From Mytilisepta virgata (Eukaryota; Mollusca; Bivalvia; Mytilida; Mytilidae), in the NCBI GenBank assembly GCA_028015205.1, contig CM051517.1, positions 45,705,135 through 45,769,134 of the forward strand: a stretch of 64,000 nt of DNA, given 5' to 3'. The translations under genes were made by a program, and so were the position numbers. Every line of letters starts with the position of its first letter. The stretch's first letter is position 1. Positions 1-11,475 of the stretch are shown here, in pieces. Under the pieces are notes generated by a model. The model was not told the origin of the DNA and made no database searches. It worked only from the letters and a program-made list of their open reading frames with translations.

Positions 1-149
1 AGAAACCAGAGTGAGTTATCTTTTCCTAACCAATGTAGGTAAGGGAGATAATAAATTTGTCTCCCTTTTAGCCTGAGGACAAAAGGGAGAGAATTTAATT
101 ATCTCCCTTACCTACATTGGTTAGGAAAAGATAACTCACTCTGGTTCCT
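1..149. repeat. Foldback (MITE-like) palindrome at the left edge
   Basis: Positions 1 to about 68 are repeated in reverse complement at about 82-149, giving arms of more than 60 bp with a short centre. Both arms carry AACCAGAGTGAGTTATC at the outside and a GGGAGATAA motif inside. Such near-perfect inverted repeats are typical of miniature inverted-repeat elements. The outer end may be cut by the window edge, so no target duplication can be judged. Confidence 0.75.
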
Positions 150-606
150 CATTGGCCAGGGCAGATTTTACCAATGAATCTTGAATAAGGACTATCCAGG
201 CAAATCTTGACTAAATACAATTAAGATATTACAATAATTATTGAAACATATGGTTGAAATCAAGCTTTTTTTCATTGACACATGGGTAATAATATAATCC
301 TTTCAGGATGAAAAATAAAAATTAAAACTAAAACTTTTTGTCAACTGGCACAATAAGCAGTGATCAGGTGATTTACAACATGCCAGCATGTAAACATGTG
401 AAACAAAAAAGCAAACACCTTGCACAAACTAGTTCCTAAATTAACATACCAAGTTCAAAACTCCAAGCATATGGAGTGATATCTGATGCTTTGAGACGAT
501 ATTAATCATTTATGGCTATATTTATATATGCATCACCAGAGATTTTAAGTATCCAGACCATGAACAGAACGAGCGGGTATTTATAATTCACAATGATAAA
601 CACTAA
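150..606. other. Intergenic DNA, nothing recognised
   Basis: AT-rich sequence between the edge foldback and the left end of the large inverted-repeat element. I saw no open reading frame, splice-bounded exon or recognisable repeat. It ends with the TAA (604-606) that serves as the left target duplication of the next element. Confidence 0.5.
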
Positions 607-1203
607 GGGCCGTATTCACAAAGGTAGTTTAAATTTAAACTGAGCTTAAAACCTTCCTCAACGGAGTTTAAAAATAAACTGTATTCAAGATTTTTTTTAA
701 AATTAAACTTGGTTTAAACCCTGTATCAAATAGCCTAAAACCTGTTTTAAATTAAACCTGTAACAAGGTAGGTTTAAATCTTAGTTTAAAGCTAAAAGCA
801 AGACATATTTCCCAAAGCATTCCGGTATATCATTATGATACAGTTAGGCAAAATAGAAAATAACGCTTCTGTGAAATTCTAATTGCATGGAAATTGCATC
901 TTTGTCATTTTAAATGTATACTATATGAGTTTATTTGTTCATTTCTTTGATTATTTGTATCTGTCGTTGTTGTGCTGCATTGTTTTATTTATGTATATGT
1001 TTTTCAATTGTTTAGTGCAATGGTAATCTTGAAAGGATTGAAGGGTCTGCAGTTACGATTTTCTTTTAGAATGCTTCATTTCTTCAATTAGGTATTGTTG
1101 AAGTTATTGAAAGTATCCTACATTTCTACATTTATCTCATTTTTTTTGTCAGTATGTGTAGCTTTACATCGAAATATAAAATAAAAACATGGGGGTAACC
1201 TGC

Positions 1204-1206
<3 letters not shown>

Positions 1207-1241
<35 letters not shown>
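1207..1241. repeat. Poly-T tract (35 nt)
   Basis: An uninterrupted run of T. On the minus strand this is a poly-A, which could be the tail of a retrotransposed sequence lying at higher coordinates, but no source sequence is recognisable beside it. Confidence 0.8.
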
Positions 1242-1244
<3 letters not shown>

Positions 1245-1499
1245 ATAACCCTTTGAATAAACGAACATTATGAATCGTCATTTTTACATAGGATATATAG
1301 GGGAAACGTTGAATATCCTACAATGACGATCAAAAAGTCTATAAAATTCATCGGTGGTTGGCCATGGCCATGATGGCGTTGGCAGAACGTTTACCCATTG
1401 CCGATTACAGATAAAAGCAAACCTGTTTACATTACAGACCAAGTATTTTGTTCCATATTCTTTTGATGTCCCGCCAACGAGAGGTGTGGACATATAGAT

Positions 1500-2190
1500 T
1501 TTGTTTTGCCTGTGAATCCGTCTGTTCGTCCCTCCCGCCTTAGGTTAAGGTTTCCGTTGTAAATTTTTTCTATGAAGATGGGATCACATCATTATGAAAC
1601 TCTCTGAGATATACCATTTTAAGATTTTGACATACATTTCACGGTTCAGTGAACATAAGAAATGTGATGCATGGTGAATCCCCGGGTTAAGGGTTGCTTT
1701 GAGCAACTGAGTTGGGGATACCCTCGGGGACCATCAGTGGCAGTGACTCAGTGGTTAAAATATAATTATGTGATACTAATTTTGATGAAAGCATGGAAAC
1801 AGTCCATTCTCAGGTTAAAGTTTTGGTGAAGGTAGTTTTGGGTGAAGTTGTAGTCACATCAACTTGAAACTTAGTACAAATGTTCCTTATAATGTGATCT
1901 TTCTAATTTGCATGCCAGACTTTGGTTTGAACTTATTTTCATGGCTCACTGAACATAGTGAATGATAGTGCAGCGGGGCATCGTGTCCTTTGGATACATA
2001 TTCTTGTGTTTTCTATGACGATTGGTACACATATAAATCCTGATATTAATTTCCTAAAATATATGTCGTTTTAAGGCCTTGACATAAATTTAATGGCCCA
2101 TTGAACATAGGAAATGTGATCGTGAATGCTCAGGTTGAGGTATGCGTTGAAGCTTTTTTCCTATGAAGATAGAGTCACATCAGGATGAAA
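1500..2190. repeat. Diverged tandem copies of a dispersed repeat
   Basis: Three diverged copies of the same phrase follow one another: a 'ggttaaggt...gaagatgggatcacatca...tgaacata' block near 1540-1690, 1810-1960 and 2090-2190. Each copy contains a match to TTCAYGGYTCAYTGAACATA and an ACATCA-plus-ATGAAA/TTGAAA phrase. It is non-coding in all frames. I recognise the phrase as a common bivalve dispersed repeat but cannot name a family. Confidence 0.5.
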
Positions 2191-2199
2191 ATTAGTGTA

Positions 2200-3180
2200 C
2201 ATGTACATGAACTTTCTAACATACTAGTAATTGTACGCCTTTTCGACTTCGAAAGCGAGATATTATTGTCATCCATGTTTCCTATTATCGGTTGCTCTTT
2301 GTTGAGAAATATATCTGAAACACGACTGCTTATATATCACATTCTGTTTCATTTGAAAAATCGAGGAACGTGTTCCGATTTATTATTGTTTCCTTTGTGT
2401 GTTTCTTTGATTACATACGAGTATACAGGCAAAATCAGCTCTGAACTAATTCATGTAATTTTTCAATCTTGTATAGCCAAAATTTGTTCGGAATAGATTT
2501 TTTTTCAACTTCTAATTTCCTAACGGGGTCTATTCTAAATCAATTCGTTAACGGAGCAGGACATGCTTACTCTTCCAGAGCACGTGTTTATGCCAGTTCA
2601 CATTGATAGTGCTGTAGCTTCTGTTTTATATTTGTTTTAAAGTTTATATATTTTTTATTCTTATAGTTATACATGTATCCTTGTGGTATTTGTTTGTTGT
2701 GTTCCATTCTCATGACTTTCTTTTCTTTGCATTTCGAATTTATGGAATTTTTCCACTGTTTTGTCGCTTCGGTATTCTTTTGGCGAAATGTTGAAATTGT
2801 GAAAATTTTATAGGTTTTTTATGAATTAGAATGGTTTGGCGACAAATGGAGTATACATTGGTTTTAAATTACTAGATTTGTTCGCAAGTGATATCTGCTG
2901 AAGGGATTGAATCTGCTAGAATAAAAACTGTGAAATACGTGAAAAATCGTTGTATTTTATCTACAGTCTTAAATAAAAAAAAGGTTATGTAACCTTCATA
3001 TGTTAGATACATGTATAAAAGATATAAAGAAGATCTAAAATATTTAGGGGTTCCTGTACTCAAAATTTCTGTAAAACATTCCTAAATATATAACATTTTT
3101 GTAATTTTATAGGCGGCAAGCATTCTTTGGTTTTCCGAAAATGTTGTCTATGAGACGTGTTTTCATGATAGACTATGTCA
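2200..3180. other. Non-coding interior of the large element
   Basis: Positions 2560-2780 weakly resemble the 'cttacccttctggagcacctg' dispersed family seen at 12830. The rest is AT-rich sequence without an exon or other recognisable feature. Reading frames such as 2185-2496 have no detectable family and no splice context. Confidence 0.4.
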
Positions 3181-3520
3181 TTAAAATTCACACTGACGGT
3201 ACATTTTTACCGGGGATCTTATGATGTTATCTTCTTGCCTGAACCGTCTATTTGATTTCACGAACCCTGGTAGATTTAACAGCACTTTTCCTAAGGAAGG
3301 AGGAAGCCATACGTGTACATAATTGTATAGGAGAGGACAACTATACCTTAGGAGCAAACCAAAAAAAAAACGCAATCCACTACACAGACAAACCAGGGAA
3401 GATAAATAAACAACCGCAAGCACAATAAATAAACACTGGAAAAAAACAATGAACAACACGAACTCCTATAAAAACCAGAAGTGAACTCAGGTGCTCCGAA
3501 AGGGTAAGCAGTTCCTGATC
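3181..3520 (-). repeat. Copy of a dispersed repeat ('CTTACCCTTCTGGAGCACCTG' family)
   Basis: Read on the minus strand this matches the plus-strand block at 12830-13040. It has the order: start near CTGCTTACCC, then GGAGCACCTGAGTTCAC, a GTTCGTGTTGTTCATTG stretch, then GTGTTTATTTRTTGTGCTTG and a CTCCTWAGGTATA phrase. A third partial copy lies at 13560-13720. No protein is encoded. Confidence 0.65.
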
Positions 3521-4089
3521 CGTATACGGTGTAGCGTAAAATTTACAAGTCCGTAAAAAATGGTAGTTCCGTTTCCGGTTTCCGGTTTGTCTTTCAAATT
3601 TTACGCTGTTTACTGTAAATTTCGCAAGTCGTCGTAAAATTCACAAGCTAGTTAGAAACACAAACTATTCTGTTAATTTTAACACATATACAAAGGACTA
3701 CAAACCGTTTACACAATAATTGAATAAATTAGTACTTACTTAACTTATGAATGAATGAAATAAATTATAAATATGCTTGTGGCAGCTTTGAAAAACAAAA
3801 AACATCGGCGCTCAGTATCGCGGCGTTGTTTTGTTGGTTTTTTTTTAAAGCTGCCACAATCCGTTTTCGATATAACATTGGAAGTCAGAAGCCTACAAAT
3901 TTGTGATAAACAGCTCAAATTCCAAGATTTTTGTGGATTTTTGTTTTGTTTTGGGGGGAGGGGGGACTGTTGGCGCTGTCCGAGGGATCTGCAAAATTAA
4001 AGATAAGCCAAGTCGTAAATTAACAGGTGTATGGAATATGGTAGAATTAAAATAGGTCTAGATTTATGGCATTCTATGAAAAGTCGTGA

Positions 4090-5795
4090 ATAAATCTAGA
4101 AGAAGAAAAATAATAACTTGCTCAATGCCACAATGAAAATGCAAATTGCAATACTGAATTGCTCAGCAACATACAGTAAAAGGCCTAAAAGGCATGAAAT
4201 ACTACAAAAAGTAATTATGATACCACACTATGTATTAATAAAGGGAAATAAAATACTTCTCGACATATTTTTGTCATTTATTGTCCAAAAATATACCAAA
4301 TTCCATTAGAGTCACAAATCTTAGCCCTTAAAAATTGTAAGTCTCCCTATTGCTCTCCTTATGGCTTTCAAAATATCAATGTGTATGACCATTTAATGCT
4401 TCAGAAATTCATTATTATACCAAATTTGGTATTAATAAAAGAAATTTATATAATTCTTGACAAACTTTGGTCAAATTTTGTCCAAAAATATACCAAATTC
4501 CATCAGATTTACTTATCTTAAACAGTAAAAATTCCAAGTCTCTCCCTGGGTTTCAAAATATATATGTGTATAGACATGAAATGCATCAGAAATTAATTAT
4601 TATACCACACTATGTACCGGTATTTATAAAGGAAATTAATATACTTCTCAATATGTTTTGGTCAAGCATCATCCAAAAATATACCATAATCCCATCAGAG
4701 TCAAATGAGGCCATATAAATGCAAGTTTCCTCTTGTGTTTCAAAATATCAAGATGTTTGGATATGAAATGTTTCAGGAATTCATTATTAAACCCAACTCT
4801 GTATTAATAAAGGGAAATTACATACTTCTCAACATATTTTGGTCAATTATCATCCAGATATATACCAAATTCCACCAGAATCAAAATTCTTAGGCCATAA
4901 AAAATGCAAGTCTCCCCTTGATTTTCAAAATATCAACATGTTTGGAGATGAAATGTTTCAGAAATTCATCATTAAACCCAACTAGGTATTAATAAGGGAA
5001 TTTATATACTTCTCAACATATTTTGGTTATTAATATCATCCAAATATATACCAAATTCAACCAGAATCAAAATTCTTAGGCTGTAAAAAATGCAAGTCTC
5101 CCCTTGATTTTCAAAATATCAACATGTTTGGAGATGAAAGGTTTCAGAAATTCATCATTATACCCGACTCTGTATTAATAAGGGAATTTATATACTCCTC
5201 AACATATTTTGGTCATTTATCATCCAAATATATACCAAATTCCATTAGAATCAAAATTCTTAGGCCGTAAAAAATGCAAGTCTCCCTTTCAGTTTCAAAA
5301 TATCAACATGTTTGGACATGAAATGTTTCAGAAATTCATCATTAGACCTGATTATGTATTAATAAAGGGAATTCATATACTTCTCAACACATTTTGGTCA
5401 ATTATCATTCAAAATTATACCAAATTCCACCAGAGTTACAATTCTTAGGCCGTAAAAAATGCAAGTCTCCCCCTGTGTTTCAAAATATCAACATGTTTGG
5501 ACATGAAATGTTTCAGAAATTCATTATTATACACAACTATGTATTAAAAAAGGGAATTCATATACTTCTCAACATATTTTGGTTATTTATCATCCAAATA
5601 TATACCAAATTCCACCTGAGTCAAAATTCTTAGGCCATAAAAAATGCAAGTCTCCCTTTGATTTTCAAAATATCAACATGTTTGGACATGAAATGTTTCA
5701 GAAATTCGTCATTATACCTGACTATGTATTAATGAAGGTAATTCATATACTTCTCAACATATTTTGGTCATTTATCATCCAAATATATACCCGAG
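4090..5795 (+). repeat. 185-bp satellite array, forward arm (about 9 units)
   Basis: Units of about 185 bp repeat head to tail. Equivalent reading-frame starts fall at 5209, 5394 and 5579, exactly 185 bp apart. Each unit carries TTAGGCCRTAAAAAATGCAA, then CAAAATATCAACATGTTTGG, then ATACTTCTCAACATATTTTG. Units at the outer (left) side are more diverged. Apparent small reading frames here are repeats of one another and should not be read as genes. Confidence 0.9.
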
Positions 5796-7850
5796 AAGAG
5801 ACTTGCAATTTTTACGGCCTAAGATTTGTAACTTGGATGGGATTTGGAATATTTTTGAACAATAAATGACCAAAATATGTTGAGAAGTATACTAATTCCC
5901 TTTATTAATACATATGTGAGGTATAATAATTAATTTCTGAAGCATTTCACGTCCATACACCTAGAAACTTAGTGACTCAAGACGAGACTTGCAATTTTTA
6001 CGGCCTAAGATTTGGAACTCTGATGGGATTTGGAATATTTTTGAACAATAAATGACCAAAATATGTTGAGAAGTATACTAATTCCCTTTATTAATACATA
6101 TGTGAGGTATAATAATTAATTTCTGAAGCATTTCACGTCCATACACCTAGAAACTTAGTGACTCAAGACGAGACTTGCAATTTTTACGGCCTAAGATTTG
6201 GAACTCTGATGGGATTTGGAATATTTTTGGACAATAAATGACCAAAATATGTTGAGAAGTATATTATTTCCCTTTATTAATATATAGTAACCTATACTAA
6301 TTTATTTCTGAAGCATTTCATGTCCATACACCTAGAAATTTAGTGACTCCAGAGGAGACTTGCAATTTTTATGGCCTAAGATTTGTAACTCAGATGGGAT
6401 TTGGAGTATTTTTGAACAATAAATGACCAAAATATGTTGAGAAGTATATTATTTCCCTTTATTAAAACATAGTGAGGTATAATAATTAATTTCTGAAGCT
6501 TTTTAAGTCCATACATTTAGGTATTTTGAGACCCAAGGAGAGACTTGCCTTTTTTACGGCCTAAGATTTTTAACTCGGATGGGATTTGGAATATTTTTGA
6601 ACAATAAATGACCAAAATATGTTGAGAAGTATATTATTTCCCTTTATTAATATATAGTAACCTATACTAATTTATTTCTGAAGCATTTCATGTCCATACA
6701 CCTAGAAATTTAGTGACTCAAGAGGAGACTTGCAATTTTTACGGCCTAAGATTTGGAACTCTGATGGGATTTGGAATATTTTTGGACAATAAATGACCAA
6801 AATATGTTGAGAAGTATATTATTTCCCTTTATTAATATATGGTGAGGTATAATAATTAATTTCTGATGTTTTTTATGTCCATACATGTAAGTATTTTGAG
6901 ACCCAAGGAAAGACTTGCAATTTTTACGGCCTAAAATTTGTAACTCGGATGGGATTTGGAGTATTTTTGAACAATAAACGACCCAAATATGTTGAGAAGT
7001 ATATTATTTCCCTTTATTAATATATAGTGACCTATAATAATTTATTTCTGAAGCATTTCATGTCCGTACACCTAGAAATTTAGTGACCCAAGAGGAGACT
7101 TGCAATTTTTACGGCCTAAGATTTGGAACTCTGATGGGATTTGGAATATTTTTGGACAATAAATGACCAAAACATGTTGAGAAGTATATTATTTCCCTTT
7201 ATTAATATATAGTAACCTATACTAATTTATTTCTGAAGCATTTCATGTCCATACACCTAGAAATTTAGTGACTCAAGAGGAGACTTGCAATTTTTACGGC
7301 CTAAGATTTGGAACTCTGATGGGATTTGGAATATTTTTGGACAATAAATGACCAAAATATATTGAGAAGTATATTATTTCCCTTTATTAATATATAGTTA
7401 GGTATAATAATTAATTTCTGATGTTTTTTATGTCCATACATCTAAGTATTTTGAGACCCAAGGAAAGACTTGCAATTTTTACGGCCTAAGATTTGTAACT
7501 CGGATGGGATTTGGAATATTTTTGAACAATAAATGACCAAAATATGTTGAGAAGTATATTATTTCCCTTTATTAATATATAGTGAGGTATAATAATTAAT
7601 TTCTGATGCTTTTTATGTCCATACATCTAAGTATTTTGAGACCCAAGGAGAGACTTGCAATTTTTACGGCCTAAGATTTGTAACTCGAATGGGATTTGGA
7701 GTATTTTTGAACAATAAATGACCAAAATATGTTGAGAAGTATACTACTTCCCTTTATTAATACATAGTGAGGTATTATAATTAATTTCTGAAGCATTTCA
7801 TGTCCATACACCTAGAAATTTAGTGACTCAAGAGGAGACTTGCAATTTTG
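5796..7850 (-). repeat. 185-bp satellite array, inverted arm (about 11 units)
   Basis: The same satellite unit in reverse orientation: GAGACTTGCAATTTTTACGG recurs near 5799, 5984, 6169, 6354, 6539, 6724, 6908, 7094, 7279, 7464, 7648 and 7832, a spacing of about 185 bp. The switch of orientation is abrupt at about 5795. The two arms therefore form an imperfect palindrome of about 3.7 kb. Some units share variants with alternate units, hinting at higher-order structure. Confidence 0.9.
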
Positions 7851-7859
7851 TCGGGATAA

Positions 7860-8620
7860 GATATGTAATCTGTCAAGTTTAAATTTGTTCTAATATTTAG
7901 AAATTTCTATGGTTACTCATATAATTTGTTGAAAACCTTGCTTATATTATGTACTTATACCATACAAGATATTGTGTTCATTGAATTATTGAAATGTGGG
8001 GAAAAAAATTTAATATATGGTAAGAATACAGGAATTTCAATAGTGTTAATGTTTCATAGATAGTAAGGTATACTTTTTGCCATAAAGAAAACATTTTATA
8101 AGCAAATTTGATAAAATTTGGTAAAAAATTTGCAATTGTATTGTATTTAGGATATACAATATGTCCTACAGTTTAGATAAAAGAATTGAAAATAATTATC
8201 CTTCTTGTTTTGACAAAACTGAGCAATTTAAGGCATTTCATGCATGAAGTCTGTCAAGTATTAAAACTGTTCTTAGATTTTGAAAGTTCTATGCTTTTTG
8301 ATATAAATTGAAAAAAAACCTTGCTTATATTATGTACTTATACCATACAAGTTGCCAAGTTAATTGAATCATTGCAAATGTAAGAAAAAAACTTTTAATA
8401 TACAACAAAAATACAGTAATTCTAATAGTGTTAATGTTTCATAGACAGTAAGGTACAATGTGTGTTTTAAAGCAATTTTTTTGTGTAAATTTATAAAAAT
8501 ATGGTAATAAAAAATGTTGGTGTCCTATGTGTTATGAGAATGAGAAAAATTAAAATGTCCAATGAAATAGAGTAACCAAAAAAGTGTTTGTCCCCATGGC
8601 CTTTTGAAGCGGTGTCAATC
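7860..8620. repeat. Tandem pair of about 380-bp units
   Basis: CTTGCTTATATTATGTACTT and the following 'ataccatacaag' occur at about 7938 and again near 8319. AATAGTGTTAATGTTTCATA occurs near 8039 and 8420. Two diverged direct repeats of about 380 bp therefore adjoin the inner end of the satellite. They are non-coding. Confidence 0.7.
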
Positions 8621-9454
8621 CCCTGATAAATTTTGCCCGGTCCCTAACTACAGTTTGATGGAGATATATTTAAAAGTGACGAAATCTGTATTATAGTCAA
8701 AAGCTACATTTTACATGGCTCTTGAAGTTTATGAAAATGTATGCAATGCCCAAAATGCAAAAACAGCATGCTAGGTTGCTAACACGATGACATTAAGCAA
8801 ATTGTGATGGCAGAAATGTTTTACATACAATTTCTTAATTGTGAAGAGTACACATGTACTACATTCAACTGGATACTTGTCACATAGTGTACATGATCCT
8901 TTCTTGGGTACAGGCAGAGATGGGGAAAGGAAAAAATGTTTTTTTTTAAGTTTATCCTATTATTGATCTCACTTGATATATTTTTATTTCTGTGTCTGAT
9001 AATTTAATTACCATTAATCAATTTATGTGTGAAATAATAGCTGTACCTGCCTTATTTTGGCCAAGTAAACAACTACAGTACAATAAATTAACATATTAAA
9101 TTCTATTTTGACCACTATAAGACATAGCTATCAACAGTATTTTATTCATGTTTATAAAAGCCCTGATAATCTACAATTCTTTTAAATTACATTAAACAAC
9201 AGTCAGTACACATAAACAGGATAGTATTATGATCCCTGACATAAATGAGTTCCCGCTTAGAAATTTTCCTATAAATTACATATAAAACCACAATTTTTCA
9301 AAATTTTGTCCTCAAGTTATTAAATATTCGGGAATTTATCTTGAGTTATTTGCTCAAATTTTCCTATCAATTGTTAATATAACAGAAACGGTTTGTGAAA
9401 GTGAAACTTCCAATTTTTACACAGGAAGTGCTTTAAATATTTGCACATGCGTGC
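8621..9454. other. Non-coding interior of the large element
   Basis: AT-rich sequence without exons or recognisable repeats. Near 9440-9500 there are 'tttttacgg' phrases like those at 3520-3640, so this part may be a partner of the left interior. Confidence 0.35.
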
Positions 9455-9481
9455 TTGCATTTTTTACGGAACTTGCGATTT

Positions 9482-9857
9482 TTACGATACAACGGCACCC
9501 GTCGCAAAGTCAACCAGGTGGCAGACACAAATCGGTGGAGGTACATAAAATGTTACGACAGTGGGAACAGGTCCAACGTCTCTTATATATTGGAACACTG
9601 TAACGTTCATGAATTCATGATGACGACCGCAAGATTTCCTAAGTGATGAACTTATCCCTGATAAAACCCTGGTTAAGAAGCTTTTGTGACAGCATGAATC
9701 CTCTTTGTCGAAAGTCATAGTAACTCACGCATGCCCTTGAATGTCGGATAAGCGGGGAAACGTAGACGCTATATGCAGGCGAGTCGCAGTCATCACGTTT
9801 GCCATAAAGTTTTGTCTTCAAATGTCCCTCATTGTCTATTTCAAGAAACAAATCCAA
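9482..9857 (-). pseudogene. Reverse transcriptase-type polyprotein scrap, frameshifted
   Basis: The minus strand encodes a conserved block of a retroelement polyprotein downstream of the reverse transcriptase core. It begins FLEIDNEGHLKTKLYGKRDD, continues with a YVSPLIRHSRACVSYYDF block and KLLNQGF, then shifts frame to an SSLRKSCGRHHEFMN block (frame 9482-9718). I recognise the order (E-I-D-x-x-G, K-L-Y-K-R-D-D, S-x-L-I-R-x-S-R-A-C, K-L-L-x-Q-G-F, L-R-K-x-x-G-R-H-H) from bivalve retroelement proteins. A segment between RDD and the tyrosine-rich block is missing. It is not functional. The exact retroelement class is uncertain. Confidence 0.6.
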
Positions 9858-10807
9858 ATATGAAGCGGACTTCGATGTATTTGTAGTATTCTTAACAGAG
9901 CATATAGTACCTCTTCCCGAAATTTCTCACTTGTCCTAGAAACATTTAATAATATTTGTAATTTAATACATTACTTTTAGCATTTAAACGTCTGCTTCTG
10001 TGAAAATTAAAAAAAATCAAATTAAGTTACCATCAGTAAAATGGGTGGGTAAAAAATATGCAGCCCTCCCGTGGATGCATTCCAATTAAGAAATTTGCTA
10101 ATTGGAAACGACGGTTTGACATGATTTTTTTTTCTTATTATTTTGCATCCAGTTTCAAGATTTAATTTCAAATAAAACTGTTACGGACACCCAAATCACA
10201 CCGACTAGCATTTCTTTAATGCATGTACCAGCGGCTTTGAATTCAGTGTCGAGATGTGTATAATCACGTTATAAACAGAACGTCACAATGAAATGCGATT
10301 CGGAGCCAGTTGTTTTATTTTCGTAATCATAGTTTAAATCTAAACTTAGTTTTAAAAAAAATAAACCAAGTTTATTCAATTTTAAACTAAGTTTACTTAA
10401 ACTAGGATTAAATTTTTTTCATGAATAGAGTTTAATTTAAACTTAGTTTCCTGGTTTAACTAAACCAGGTTTAAGCGTAAACGAGGTTAACTTTAAACCA
10501 CCTTTATGAATACGGCCCTAAGGATTTATGACATAAAAAAGTCTACAGACAACTGAGATTAGCTTAACATAAAGCCGAAGATAGTCGCATAGGATCTGGA
10601 GCATTTCATGTCAGCTTAGCCATACGCGTAGTTTAGTACTGAAAAACAGGAGTTTGACAAACTATGTACAAAATGTACAATAGAAAACTTTTTTAAGACA
10701 AACAATGATAGATAAAATTAAATATACTTATTGTAAGTGTCTGATAATCCCAAAATCTTTTTATTAACATAATGCATTAAAATAAAATAGAGCTATAAAA
10801 TACATTC

Positions 10808-10902
10808 TTAATACAAAATTGGTTCCCATTCACTGTCAAGAATTTGTTTCAAAATGATGTCTCGTGCCAATGATTGGTCAACCGCATTACAAGCTTCTTC
10901 CG
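10808..10902 (-). CDS. Orphan coding-like terminal exon, 31 codons, unassigned
   Basis: On the minus strand a strong acceptor (pyrimidine-rich tract ending CATAG) precedes a 30-residue open frame that begins EEACNAVDQSLARDII and ends WEPILY then TAA (10810-10808). An AATAAA on the minus strand lies about 45 bp further on (10765-10760). The peptide has coding-like composition. The reading frame needs one base from an upstream exon (incoming phase 1). Hexosaminidase exons 11 and 12 do not supply this: joining exon 11 here gives an early stop. No upstream partner exon is visible. It may be the last exon of an overlapping gene, an alternative end of a transcript, or a relic of a lost gene. Confidence 0.35.
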
Positions 10903-10977
10903 CTATGAAAAACAGTGCACATTAAAATTAGTTGAAAAAGTGATATTTTTCAGAAAAAAATGAAATACCGATAAACA

Positions 10978-11100
10978 GAATAATAAGTAGTTTCGTTTTG
11001 ATACTGACTATATCATGTGGAATATCTAAATTCGCCCTTCGGGCTCGTCTAGATTTTCCACATTATATAATCAGTATCAAAAATGAAACAAGCTATTATT
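10978..11100. repeat. Foldback element in the hexosaminidase 3' flank
   Basis: GAATAATAAGTAGTTTCGTT at the left pairs with AATGAAACAAGCTATTATTC at the right. The inner arms contain TTTTGATACTGA and TCAGTATCAAAA, and CCCTTC meets the GGGCTCG loop in the middle. Arms are about 60 bp. It lies 376 bp beyond the hexosaminidase stop, so it could sit in the 3' UTR and fold in the RNA. Confidence 0.75.
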
Positions 11101-11475
11101 CTATATGTCTCATGTTAGTGTAGCTACTGAAATGACTATTGAAAAAACACATTAGTATTTCCAGATGTTTAATAACTAAATCTAAAAAAATCTAAAAATA
11201 AAGCTTTTAACATCGTTGAAATCACTCATAAAAATCACAAAGCAATTATCCACATCCATTCTCCTAAATGTATGATTTTTTATATCAATTTGGTCAGTAT
11301 ATATGACAAGAAAATACAAAATCAGAGTTAAGAATTAAATAAGTAAACTCAATTAATAGATAAACTTATTAAAAGCAATGTTTTAAGTATATTTTTCAAA
11401 CTAAAAAATGCTGGGATGTATAACTATATGAGAGCTGACGCTAATATGGTTGTAATAGGTAAAGTTTGTTTTGTC

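Larger units (their letters stand above)
607..10518. mobile_element. 9.9-kb element with Harbinger-like terminal inverted repeats
   Basis: The left end (from 607) and the reverse complement of the right end (to 10518) both begin GGGCCGTATTCA and continue as similar GTTTAAA-rich subterminal sequence for about 200 bp (607-830 and 10310-10518). The ends are flanked by TAA on each side (604-606 and 10519-10521), matching the 3-bp target duplication of PIF/Harbinger transposons. No second end of either type is visible nearby, so pairing these two is the simplest reading. The interior encodes no recognisable transposase. It holds a dispersed repeat (1500-2190), an opposed 185-bp satellite (4090-7850), a 380-bp tandem pair (7860-8620) and a broken reverse transcriptase scrap (9482-9857). 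It would be non-autonomous. The alternative is two independent insertions that each lost one end. Confidence 0.55.

Noticed and set aside
4118..5869. A series of similar small open frames of 62-96 codons
   Set aside because: They are the same frame in successive 185-bp satellite units and carry no family motif.
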